NCBI GenBank assembly: GCA_037355855.1
Contig: CM074758.1
Coordinates: forward strand, 9,087,001 to 9,151,000
DNA: 64,000 nt
Reading direction: 5' to 3'
Source: Pseudo-nitzschia pungens
Taxonomy: Eukaryota > Bacillariophyta > Bacillariophyceae > Bacillariales > Bacillariaceae
The translations under genes and the position numbers were made by a program. Each line of letters starts with the position of its first letter. The first letter of the stretch is position 1. Shown piece by piece: positions 34,505 to 44,391 of this stretch. Below the pieces are notes generated by a model. It was not told the origin of the DNA. It made no database searches and worked only from the letters and a program-made list of their open reading frames with translations.

Positions 34505-36547
34505 ATGGGGCGGAACGACGAGGAATTGAACGATCAGTGCGGCATCGACAGTCTGTCGGTGTCGGAGTGTTGCTCGATTCTAGATCAAGACGAAAGCGAA
34601 TGGGATCCCAGGGAATCATCCCGAGCACTGTTCAATTTTGCGCCGATTCCAAAGACTCGCAACTCGGCTCGAAGGGAGAGACGAGACCACGAGAGCTCTC
34701 GAAATCCTTTGGGTCGCAAACACCGGTCTTCTTCTGGCCTCTCGCCCGACCGCCGAGCCAAAAGCCTTCCTTTGGGAACTTGCGGCGAGTCATCGGCACG
34801 CCCCGTGCTGAGAGTCCTGTGCGGCCAAAACCAAATCGACGAGGTAGGGTGCCGAAACGTTCTCTTCGAGAACAGGCTGTTCCATGCCGACGACGTTTCC
34901 AGTCTCCATTGCGACGAGTTCGGCTACGACCGACACAGTCCATCTTCGGTGCTTGCCCTTGCGGTGGATTCTCGACCACTCCACACCGTCAACGGAGAGG
35001 ACGACGTGGAGGACGACGAACTCAGCGAGTTCTTTCGGGCCCCCACACCCCGGGAATTCTCGAACGCGGTCTCTCGCCTGGATCAACCCGGCGGGTTGTC
35101 GTCTCCGGATGCCCGTAACGCCCTCGCCAATCTCAAGCAATGGGGACACGTCGCCGAGCACGATCCCGTCACGGCCCGGAGGTTTGTGGACAACCGTGTG
35201 GCGGAAACACTGCTGGGCCTGGTGGAGGACCTGATGCGGGCCCGGTGGAGGCTCCGCGAGGAACACTATCGGAAGCATCCACACCGGTGCGACGACGAAG
35301 ACGAGCTGATCACCGCGCACCACCGCGATTTCGTAGACGTTTCCACCAAACTCGAGCTCGGCCTCCACCAGGCGCTGCAGGTCCTCGGGTACTGCTGTAC
35401 CTCGCTGAGGGGAGAACCCAGCAGCAGCAGCGACATCGACCACCCCTCGGCCCTGGATTATTCCCCGCGGGAGGCCTTTCTGGTTCGGTTTGTGGAGCAC
35501 GACGGCGTCCAACCATTGGTGGGCCTCCTGGAGGAACAATTGACGGACACGAGGCACGCGACCCACGACGGGACGCCCTGGGGGACCACCATTGGACGGT
35601 ACGAACTCTCGGTCGCCCGATCGATCTTGGGTATTCTGCTGGCCGTGGGAGGCTCGAGTGCCGCGATGCGGACCCTCGACGCAGACTCCCGAAACCTGCT
35701 GGTGACCGGGATAGGGATGGGCCTGAACCATCGCTGCAAGCTGGGGGATCACATGGGGCACGACCGAGACTGGATGGCGTCGCGCTGCGTCCTGCAAGCC
35801 GACAACGACAACGACAATAACGACAACGAAGGCATCGATTCCTCAACCGGTTTGTGGAAGGAAGACTTGTTCGTAGCGTTGTGCCGGCTTGTCGGTTCGA
35901 AGGACGTGGACGATGACAATGACGATGCCGTTGATCTCCACCCGTATGACGAAATCCGGTGCTTGGTTCTGGAACTGTGCCTGGTCCAGAAATGCTTGAG
36001 GATTCTGCTAGACGAGGAGCAGCCGGAGGATACGGTTGCCGATGATTCCTTTGCCACCACCCTCGCCCTGTCGTTTTTCTACGCCTGCCTCCGGTTTGCC
36101 ACCACCCGCTATCCGCGGCTCCAAAAACAGCAGCAGCAGCAGCAGCAGCGGAACAAACCAACACGCTCCGCGGAACAAGTAGCCTCCGAGTCCCTCGACT
36201 GCGACCGATTGGTCCGCTTTACCCTCTCGAGCCTCGAGCGGTTCCCTTCGCATTCACTGATCCAGGGCAGCGGACGCTTGATTCTACAGTCGATGCCCGA
36301 GTCCTATCGACAGTTCTACTGGAAGTTCTGGAGGATGACGGCTTCGAGGAGTGGCACCGACTCCCAACAACCGAAGCACACGTTGTGTCCGACAACGCAT
36401 CCTCCCTTGACCGGAAGACACCACGGAAGAGCTACTAGGACGAGTCCGAATAACCACCGTTTCGTGCCCAGCAAGAGCAACCGCCAACGGAGAATGAGGG
36501 AACCACCGTTTGAGCCCTGTAGCTGGTATTTCCCTGAGGTCAGCTGA
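34505..36547 (+). CDS. Uncharacterised 680-residue protein, probably helical repeats
   Basis: The frame starts at the first ATG (MGRNDEELND) and runs 680 residues. The N-terminal 200 residues are polar and Arg/Ser-rich; the middle and C-terminal parts have amphipathic helices (LGLVEDLMRARWRLREEHY; VARSILGILLAVGGSS; CLVLELCLVQKCLRILL) that suggest an ARM/HEAT-type fold. There is a Gln run after RYPRLQK. Near 36313 a -1 shift would replace the odd basic tail by LLEVLEDDGFEEWHRL and a stop at 36438, which reads more naturally, so the true end may be 36438. No catalytic motif is seen and I do not know the function. In-frame AGG codons are common here. Confidence 0.7.
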   Translation: MGRNDEELNDQCGIDSLSVSECCSILDQDESEWDPRESSRALFNFAPIPKTRNSARRERRDHESSRNPLGRKHRSSSGLSPDRRAKSLPLGTCGESSARPVLRVLCGQNQIDEVGCRNVLFENRLFHADDVSSLHCDEFGYDRHSPSSVLALAVDSRPLHTVNGEDDVEDDELSEFFRAPTPREFSNAVSRLDQPGGLSSPDARNALANLKQWGHVAEHDPVTARRFVDNRVAETLLGLVEDLMRARWRLREEHYRKHPHRCDDEDELITAHHRDFVDVSTKLELGLHQALQVLGYCCTSLRGEPSSSSDIDHPSALDYSPREAFLVRFVEHDGVQPLVGLLEEQLTDTRHATHDGTPWGTTIGRYELSVARSILGILLAVGGSSAAMRTLDADSRNLLVTGIGMGLNHRCKLGDHMGHDRDWMASRCVLQADNDNDNNDNEGIDSSTGLWKEDLFVALCRLVGSKDVDDDNDDAVDLHPYDEIRCLVLELCLVQKCLRILLDEEQPEDTVADDSFATTLALSFFYACLRFATTRYPRLQKQQQQQQQRNKPTRSAEQVASESLDCDRLVRFTLSSLERFPSHSLIQGSGRLILQSMPESYRQFYWKFWRMTASRSGTDSQQPKHTLCPTTHPPLTGRHHGRATRTSPNNHRFVPSKSNRQRRMREPPFEPCSWYFPEVS

Positions 36548-38616
36548 ACCAAGGCAGAGTGTTGAACCCAAGACACGCGGGCGAGAGACTTTCGGAACGC
36601 CTTGTTCTCGGGACCAGCTCTGCGCAACGAATGCAGTCGTATCGGATACATTACACTACAGCACAGCAGGAGATTCGTATGACATTAAAATACAATACAA
36701 TAGATAGATTTCTCTTTTATCCGAAGAAGAACAATATAATGAACACAAATGGTGGTTGACGTGCTTTACTGTGCTTATTTGTACTTCTTCTGTTCTTGTT
36801 TCACTTAATCTTATTCTACCTTGTTGCATAACTTACAGCGCATCATAACAGCTTGGTACGAAATGATACGGATCTATCGACTAGACGTCTTCAATCCGAG
36901 TCGTCATCAAAACCACACTTCTGGCAATCAACACGAGATGCCACTGGTTGTAGAATAAGTACCGTAGCTGTAATATATCAGGACTATACACCGGTACGGT
37001 GCAAACCTGAATAAAGTCAGCAAGAGAGGTACTGGTACAAGTAGTGTTCCACCGACTTCTTGAACTCATTGAACAATACTGTTTAACTCATGTGACAACG
37101 ATGTGTCATTAGTTGCGATCGTCGTTTTCCTCGTCCATCAAACATGTCGAGAAGGAAAAAAAAATCCTACTTCGTATTTTTTTATCTTCATCACACCAGT
37201 AAGTTATGTACGTACAAGAATCCGATGGATCTATCAGAGAACAACAATGCGTCACGTATGACATCAGACAAAGAAATCGCCCGTTGTATCATCAAGAAAG
37301 CAACTGTCCTTGTTAAAAGCAACAAAAAATAGTACAGGGATGTACGATACAGGGCCGTAGGTGACACGATGCGTATGTGTAGCTCCTAACACGTCCACAT
37401 CCGTGGGAGGGGAAGATCGTACCGTATTCATTGCTACAAGTGCTACTACTATTTTTTTTTGAGAACTTTTTAAGCTTACTACGAAGTAAGGTTACTGTAC
37501 AAATAATAATACAGTATCATAACTCAACTTTTCTTCTCGGTTCCTCGTCCTCTCGAATTATTCTTTCATAATTCGATAAGAGAACAAAAGATCAGTTCTT
37601 CTTATTCCCTTTTTCCATCCTCTCATCCTAATTTTAGCATGATATTCCACATTCTGTCAATTAGGTAGTATGGTCCATGATACACAATATTTCTGTAGAA
37701 AGTTTAGTACAATTTTAAATCGGCTTGATTTGACTTCTAGCTTGACATTGGCGTACCTGTCTTTGGTGGGTCTTGGTGGTCCCCAGTAGTACCTATCGCG
37801 GAGAGGGTGCTTCCCATATTGCATTATTCGCGTCAACAACGGTGTTCTGACGAGTTTGATTGGTACCTGTGCGAGTAAGGTTTATGTACATATATCACAC
37901 GACACGCAGTTAGTTTGAGATCGCATTCTGTCATCCGTAGATACATTTTTAAAATGTACTGGTAAATTACATAAAGGTCGTGAGTTTTCGAATTACTCTT
38001 GGATTCGAACAGTTCGGAACAAAATCATACGTTTATTAATCTTTGTTTCTTCAAATTCTCCAGAGCCATACATACAATAATGATTTTTGTCAGAATTCTT
38101 TTCTGAAAGAACTATATTCTCTAGTTTTTATTGCCTGCTTAATGCTCTATCGTTTTAGTTTAAAAGCCCCATCTTTATCTTCCTCCAAAAGACACTTCGA
38201 ATCGTTGTGATCAAGAATGCTGTGTAGTACTTTGGGCTATATATTTTGTAAGAGAAAGAGCACCCCATTTTTAATGACACGTTCAATCGATCACTGTTCG
38301 ATTTTTCTATCATGATAGTTGAAACTTATTTTGATATTTTCTATATATATACTATGAATGGAACACGGTACTGAGCAACTGACGTAGACATCGCCGAGAC
38401 GTGTACCAGTACTGACATCGATTTAATTTGAATAGCAATTCATAGAACTCTCGCAGAGATACCGTACTACTGGAGTTCGTTTCGTTTTTCATTTTGTCAA
38501 AAATAACTTTTTGTCATCCACTCATAATATTCAACCGAACAACTGTTTGATGAAAAGCCAACATACAATTCCACACGTGCCGTGTCTCACAAAAATCTTA
38601 CTTTTTTCCTTCCAAG
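36548..38616. other. AT-rich spacer
   Basis: No gene is seen. It includes a GTAAGGTTACTGTAC word near 37487 and several poly-A/T runs. Composition is clearly more AT-rich than the preceding gene. Confidence 0.5.
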
Positions 38617-39393
38617 ATGAAATTCCTCGCCGCCACAACATTCGCCTACTTTTCCCTCATGTTACTGAGTCTCTCTACTCAGTGTCAAGCCGAAGAAGAA
38701 TACCGTCCAATCTATTCGAAGCTAGGTTACGCCGTGAACAAAATCTGTGAGTCAATCACTACCCAGGAGGAATGTATTGGACTTGACTTCTACGATCCGC
38801 TGCAGTCCTGCCAATGGGATTCTTCTCGAGCTGAGTGTAACATGCAGCAAGACGAAGATATATGTGATTTTATGGACTACTACCCTGAGAGCTGCGACAA
38901 CTCGTCCGGCTGCGCCTGGGTCAGACCCTTTGATGATGATCGCCCTGGGCAGGGACACTGTCTCTCATACAATGATATTAGCCAAGGTGGGTGTGTCTAC
39001 AATTACGATGACGCAGGAAAAGAGCACATTGTCGATGACAAGGACAAGTGCAACGACATCAAGGGCTGCGCCTGGTACAAGGGCAATTCCAAAAAAAAAA
39101 AATGCCAGCCTACACCTTCCTCGTTGTCTTGCGACAAATTCCAAGACAAGAAAAAGTGCAAAAACAACGGCTGCGGCTGGAACAGTAAGAGCAAACAATG
39201 TGTTGGAATGTGGGAAAACAGGTTCCTTTCTTACCTCGTTGGGAAGGATGCCGACTTTGCCAAGAAAGCCATTGCGATGGAATATGGAAACTCGTTCTCT
39301 GTGCGCGTCAAAGAGCCCGAGGCCCTCGATCCAGCTCGAATAACTTTGGTCGTTGACGACAACGGCATAGTCGAAAAGCCCCTGATCGGGTAA
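38617..39393 (+). CDS. Secreted Cys-rich protein with potato inhibitor I-like C-terminus
   Basis: A single exon of 258 residues. MKFLAATTFAYFSLMLLSLS...QCQA is a signal peptide. Residues 45-200 hold four Cys-rich units ending in GC(A/G)W or SCQW (C..I...EEC...CQW; DICDF...SGCAW; KCNDIKGCAW; SCDKFQDKKKCKNNGCGW). The last 55 residues (LVGKDADFAKKAIAMEYG ... VVDDNGIVEKPLIG) match the layout of potato inhibitor I (MEROPS I13): LVGK at the start, a helix, a loop, then VD.NG.V...P.IG. Family members block serine proteases through the loop before the R..(V)VD strand. Here the loop carries Glu-Ala-Leu-Asp, so specificity is not clear. A secreted defence or regulatory inhibitor is the likely role. Confidence 0.78.
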   Translation: MKFLAATTFAYFSLMLLSLSTQCQAEEEYRPIYSKLGYAVNKICESITTQEECIGLDFYDPLQSCQWDSSRAECNMQQDEDICDFMDYYPESCDNSSGCAWVRPFDDDRPGQGHCLSYNDISQGGCVYNYDDAGKEHIVDDKDKCNDIKGCAWYKGNSKKKKCQPTPSSLSCDKFQDKKKCKNNGCGWNSKSKQCVGMWENRFLSYLVGKDADFAKKAIAMEYGNSFSVRVKEPEALDPARITLVVDDNGIVEKPLIG

Positions 39394-39676
39394 TCCAATA
39401 CGAAGGCTTTCGATCTGCTTTGCTTGCTGATTGCGCAAAGAAGTAATTTGCGCGTAAAATCTGACATCCAATAGCTGCACATTAAATATGTATAATAGTA
39501 ATATATTGAAGCTACGCTTATCTCCATCCCAACATCTAGCATAGTTCTAGTGTTTGACTAGTAGGATAGGCGTTTCGATATTAGCCTCATTCGAATGAAT
39601 CATAGTGTTACTGAATTGTAGCTTGAGCGGATCATGAGTACGAAGTAGCAGTTTTCTTTTGTGCCAGTGAACCAGA
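39394..39676. other. Short convergent spacer
   Basis: 283 bases between the inhibitor-like gene and the reductase-like gene, which converge here. Nothing recognisable is present. Confidence 0.5.
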
Positions 39677-40890
39677 TTAGGCTGTCGATCCGGTTGCTGC
39701 GAACCATAGGATTCCCTTCATCAACATCGCTGCAGCTGCGACCGACACGGAGAGAGGGAGGAAAGCCCCGAGAACATTCGTAGGATAGAGTTTGGGAACT
39801 TCTTTCTTCCACTTTTCGTACGCCTCTTGCCCACCATACTTTTCGCTTTGCTTGGTTTCGAGACGGTCTGTTGCCGAAGTCATGATCTTGAAAATGGCCG
39901 TAAATCCCAGCAGGGAAACAATCCATGCGGGAATGTTTTTCTGCAGCCCCGGAGCGCCGCCCACCAGGATTCCAAACCAAAAGGCAATTTCACCAAAGTA
40001 GTTGGGATGGCGTGAAATTCTGTAGCATCCATTGGAAGGCCCCTGAAATTCGCTCGATCCATCCTTGCCACGCTTTGCCATGAACTTTTGCTGATCAGAC
40101 ACACCTTCGATCACCGTGCCAATCCAGGCTATTGCCGCACCCACCATTGCGACTTGGTGGGCCTTGTCGGAGAGGATGCCATTCGCGGTTGCACGGCAAA
40201 GAAAAAGAGCGGGAGTCGTCATGAAAGCGTATAGCAGGCTGACACTGAGCGAAAAGGGAATCCGTTTCAATCGCGGCGTCTTGTCGAACGACTTGATCTG
40301 TTCGTGTTTTGATGGCACCACGACTTCTCGGGCCAGCAAGTATGTTCCCAATCGGATTCCGTAGACGATCATCGAGGAAACCAGAAGCAGCGATGCAGGA
40401 AATGGGGTCGCACCACTTGATGCCACAAGACTGCCCCGGAAAACCTTCCACAGAGCCAAACCCATAGCAGCAATGCTCAGACCGTAGCCCACCGAAAAGG
40501 AGTAGGCTTGTCGATAAAGAGTTAAGGGCAAAATATAGCGGTGGATGCCACCGTTGTGAGTGCCAAGATACCCATGGCAGTGGCATCGCCTTGCAAGGAA
40601 TTGGCGAGAGCCACGGTAGCCCCTTCGACAATAGCGCCTCCCCGGAGCGAGCCTATCGGGCCCATTTGGAGGCTCGTGTCTGTCACGGATGTACGACATC
40701 TAGATTCTTCTTTGGGAACATTCTTTTTTCCCGCGGCATGGTATCGGGAGGAAGTGGGAGAGAACCTCTGTGAAGAAACCGAGTGTGTCAGATCGATTCG
40801 ACGAACAGCATGAAAGCCTGACGCCCAGGCTGAAATCACCGAGAGCAACAGTAACAAAGAGACTCTGGCGTTTGGTGAGAATTTCATCAT
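39677..40890 (-). CDS. DUF1295 / steroid 5-alpha-reductase-like membrane protein, one frame break
   Basis: The N-terminal frame (40890-40525) ends at TAA 40524-40522. Reading back one base (-1) continues as CPLTLYRQAYSFSVGYG to the stop at 39677, giving 404 residues. The N-terminus MMKFSPNARVSLLLLLSVIS is a signal or plastid-type presequence. The body has several membrane helices and the family hallmark SRHPNYFGEIAFWFGILV. DUF1295 proteins resemble steroid 5-alpha reductases and isoprenylcysteine methyltransferases, with the RHPNY motif near the cofactor site. The substrate is unknown. Two close +1 shifts (skip T of TAA, then another T) would also join the frames; a single missing T is simpler. 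Confidence 0.8.
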
Positions 40891-41035
40891 CGAATATACC
40901 TAATCAGTTGTATTTTGGTTTTGGTTTACGCGTTCGAGTAGTCTTGTCGTCCCGAATACGGTGGGACCTACCGTATTCCCTTTTTCCACAACATGCTACA
41001 GACTTTACACGCACGAGTAAGGTTACTCGTAATCA

Positions 41036-41335
41036 TACTACGGAATTCCTATCAGCTGATCCCCCCGACCTTTTTAGAAGAAAAAAAAGCTTTTTTACGT
41101 CGATTCGACGTAAACTCCAAAAAACTCTGTGGTACAAATTTCTACGTAATTTAGTGTAGGAACTAGTCTTCTTCTTTTTTGACACCAACACACCACTCCT
41201 TCTCATTTCGACCGGGACCATGGTGGTTGCCCAAATCCTGTTGCAACAGCTCCTTTGAACCCAATTTTGTTGTCCAGAGTAACCCTTGCATCGAGAATGT
41301 GTTTGAGCCTTTTTCTGCTCAAAAATTGACCTCGG
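41036..41335 (+). repeat. Left terminal inverted repeat
   Basis: It matches the reverse complement of 44073-44391. It starts tactacggaattcc and contains an inner palindrome-like word (acgtcgattcgacgt). Confidence 0.8.
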
Positions 41336-41579
41336 AAAGTGATTTTTCGAACTGCTTTTTATTCTTTGACCGCGATGACGAGAATCCGACAATCCTACAA
41401 TCCGACCATGGTGAATGGCAATCCCCTGAAGAGCAACAAGGTCCAGCCTCCTTGCGTTGTTCTTGTTCTTTATCTCGCCGGAGTTGCGGTTTGACGGCGG
41501 ACGGGTTTTCGCGCATCGTGGATGGAGCCGAGTCGTCGTCATCTTCGAAGAGATCGAAGTATCAGCAACGGTTGTAATA

Positions 41580-42250
41580 GAGCAGCGCTGAGCGCCATTG
41601 TCGATTGTCGCATCTCCGCCAGAAGATTGTCGCGTCTCCACCAGCAGCAAGCAGCAAGCAGCAACGCGTCGATATAATACAGGGGAGGGGAAGCAGCAAG
41701 CAGCAATACATCGATATAATACAGGGGGAGAAGCAGCAAGCAGAAACACATCAATATAATACAGGGGGGGACAGGAAGCAGCAGCAAGCAGCAACGCGTC
41801 GATAATACAGGGGGGGGACAGCAAGCAGCAACCAACGCGTCGATAATACACGGGGGGGACAGCAAGTAGCAAAACAGCAGCGAATAACGTACATGGGTTT
41901 TGCTAGGTTAGACGCGTTGTTTTTGTACTGCAACAACCGACAATGAGGCAGTGGTGTGGCTGCAGTGGCACGTCAAAGCTGCGACCAATCTCAAGACGAC
42001 AATGGCGTACGGCAATCTAGCTACAGCATCGATGGTACTTACCAATACAAGAAGAGGGGAGCTAGATTTGGTAGATCTAGAGCAACAAATCTACAGAGCT
42101 GCAGAAGCAATCGGTCCGTTCGACGGGAGAGCTCACTGCGGATACAGTGTCGATGGTACCTACCCCGGCGTTGTAATAGAGCGCTGAGCGCCATTGTCGA
42201 TTGTCGCGTCTCCACCATTGTCGATTGTCGCGTCTCCGGCTCCACCATGG
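41580..42250. repeat. Minisatellite and direct repeats inside the fold-back element
   Basis: Five copies of a 40-46 bp unit (agcagcaagcagcaa, then c(g)atataatacagggg) lie at about 41640-41860. A second motif, gctgagcgccattgtcgatt followed by gtcgc, occurs at about 41587 and 42184, with extra short copies at 42203-42240. The minisatellite is free of stops on the minus strand and so makes a long spurious open frame. Confidence 0.8.
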
Positions 42251-42992
42251 TCGATTTCGATTTGGTTGTATTCTTTAGTGGTAGTTTAGTGGATTTTGCT
42301 TTTGCAAAGTTGCAAAAATAGAAATAATGAATTCGAGTTTGCTCCAGTCTGCTCCAGTTTATTTGTAATAGGTTTTCGCTTGTACCCCGATAGGGCCGGC
42401 AGTCGATCACTCCCACGTCACTCCCATGTCACTCCCACATCTAAGTATCAAACACTTGTGGGATTTGATTATGTTCATCTCCATTGGTGGATATCAAACA
42501 TAGGTACAATAGAAAAGCTTGGACGTCCAGATGGTGGGATTGAAGTCGGCGGACGCCGCAAAGTATAGAAGAACTGATGGGACTGAGGTCGACCGACTTG
42601 TCCATGTATAGGAGAACTGCTGGGAATGAAAGGTATTGGACCTCTCTTTAGTCATTGTAGATCTACAAGTCTGGATATTGAACATACCGGTACACGAAAG
42701 TCCGGAACGCAAGAAACACGATCGATCGATCCACTCCATCAGCAACAGTAAACAGCAGCAAGCAGCAGCAAACAGTAGCTAGCAACAGCTCATAATTTTG
42801 CTGATGGCAACATCAAAAAAGCCACACCATGTCTCCAGCAAGCAAGCAATCGACAATCTACGACGCAACAATCTACAACACGACAATCTACAGCAATCGA
42901 CCATGGGGAACCACTAATAAATAATAATTAATAATACAGTTTATTTTTTGTCTTCTTCCTGCTGGCGCTTGCGCCTCTTGTACCACCGGACC

Positions 42993-43805
42993 ATGTCCCA
43001 GCAACAGTGGCAGCCCCTCCTACGGCAGACGGTGGACCGAATGGATGCGGAGCCCCATGATGCGAGGGTTCAGCACCCCAAAACACGGATCGTCTACAAG
43101 CTGACCCAGCGACTCTTGGAGCAACAACGACGGCAAGTTCGGCGACAAAGACAAACCGCCAAAGCGGCCGGTATTGACAATGATAACGATAACGGCGGCA
43201 ACGTCATCGAAGACAATGGCGATGCCTATGGCAATAAAGCCACGGAAGTCCCCGAGCGGAGAAGATTGAAAAATAATAATGATAGGAACAACGACGTCGA
43301 CGTGGTGAAAGAAAATGGAAACGGAGACGTATGCTTCCGCCCCCCTCGTATTGGAATCCTGAATCGAAGAGGCGCCCGCCGCATACAGAATGGGGCCGAC
43401 CTAATACTTCGAGGAGCAGGTCGCCTTTTTCCGGAGGACGGACATTGTGATCTCGGGACACGGCGCGCAGCTCACCGGAATGGTCTTTATGAACAGCAAG
43501 AGCGGCTGCAAGCAGGTCCTGGAATTCTTCCCTAAAACTATGCTCCGACCTCGTACTTTGGAAGCCTGGCCATCCAGTCCGGCCTGCGCCACTCGTACGT
43601 CTACTTCGACGACGGGCTCCCCGACGCTTCGAGAGAAGAAGAGGACTCGTCGGGAGAACACCCGGCGGATTTTGCCCTGCCTGCTGACCTGCAAGGAGGC
43701 GCCCGCATCGTTGCCAAGGGACTCCACGGCATTCCCAGCTACACCAACAACAATAGAAATTTCAGTGCAGTTGCAGGGGATTCCAAGGTAAATGCTTTCA
43801 ATTGA
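42993..43805 (+). pseudogene. Glycosyltransferase family 61-like fragment carried by the fold-back element
   Basis: From ATG 42993 the frame needs a skipped base at about 43404 (D-L, skip A, Y-F-E-E-Q) and a net -1 at the AAAA run near 43534-43537. It then reads to TGA 43803-43805, about 270 residues. The middle shows IVISGHGAQLTGMVFM and VLEFFPK, the C-terminal motifs of GT61/DUF563 transferases, then YFGSLAIQSGLRHSYVYFDD. The N-terminal half of a normal 400-500 residue GT61 protein is missing and replaced by a polar, Asn/Asp-rich stretch. GT61 enzymes move xylose, arabinose or GlcNAc in the Golgi. Its position between inverted repeats and its truncation suggest a captured, probably decayed, gene piece. 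A GTAAAT donor right after GDSK could alternatively start an intron. Confidence 0.65.
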
Positions 43806-44072
43806 TAGGACTGAATACTGTGGTAGATTGTTGGGTCTCATCTCCCATCTCTTGAGGCTTGCGTCGGAAGCAATCGTTGGTTGCCCGGCTACGAAATCTC
43901 TTTGCTGGACACGCGACAATCAACAATGGTGGACACGCGACAATGGTGGTGGGGACGCCAGAGATGCACGCCGAAGATGGCCATGGTGGTGGAATGTTTG
44001 GACGAAGAAGGTCTCGGCGGTCCAAAAAAGGAGGGGAAGGTATTTTTGCTGTGGAGGTCGTCGCTGTTCCAG

Positions 44073-44391
44073 CCAAAAAAATGCTCAAACACACTCTCAA
44101 TGAAAGGGTTGCTCTGGACAAGAAAAATGGGTTCAACAGGTGTGTTGCAACAGGATTTGAGCAACCACCATGGTCCGGTTCGAAACAAGAAGGTGTTGTC
44201 GAAAAGAATGAAAAAATCGGTGCTCTGACAAGGTGTCGAAACAGAGCCTAATAGAGCACGATTGATCCCACACTAAATTACGTAGAAATTTGTACTACAG
44301 AGTTTTTCAGAGTTTACGTCAAATCGACACAAAAAAGCTTTTTTTTCTTCTTAAAAAGGCGGGGGGATCAGTTGATAGGAATTCCGTAGTA
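44073..44391 (-). repeat. Right terminal inverted repeat
   Basis: Reverse complement of the left repeat at 41036-41335; it ends ggaattccgtagta. An insertion of some tens of bases relative to the left copy lies near 44215-44270. Confidence 0.8.

Larger units (their letters stand above)
41036..44391. mobile_element. 3.36-kb fold-back element with about 300-bp terminal inverted repeats
   Basis: The left end (41036-41335) and the reverse complement of the right end (44073-44391) align along their length: tactacggaattcctatca, gctgatcccccc, agaagaaaaaaaagctttttt, gtacaaatttctacgtaatt, accatggtggttgc and caaatcctgttgcaaca all occur in the same order. I estimate about 80% identity with a few indels. 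No transposase is present inside, so it is non-autonomous. The outer bases give no clear target-site duplication. The long inverted repeats and captured coding sequence resemble Mutator-like (Pack-MULE) or fold-back elements; the class is an inference. Confidence 0.8.

Noticed and set aside
34790..36164. Long antisense open frames opposite the 34.5-kb gene
   Set aside because: They are shadows caused by high GC at third positions; composition is Arg/Pro-rich and no motif is present.
41033..41872. 279-codon open frame on the minus strand
   Set aside because: It is produced by a 40-46 bp minisatellite and by the left terminal repeat; the peptide is repetitive and has no plausible fold.
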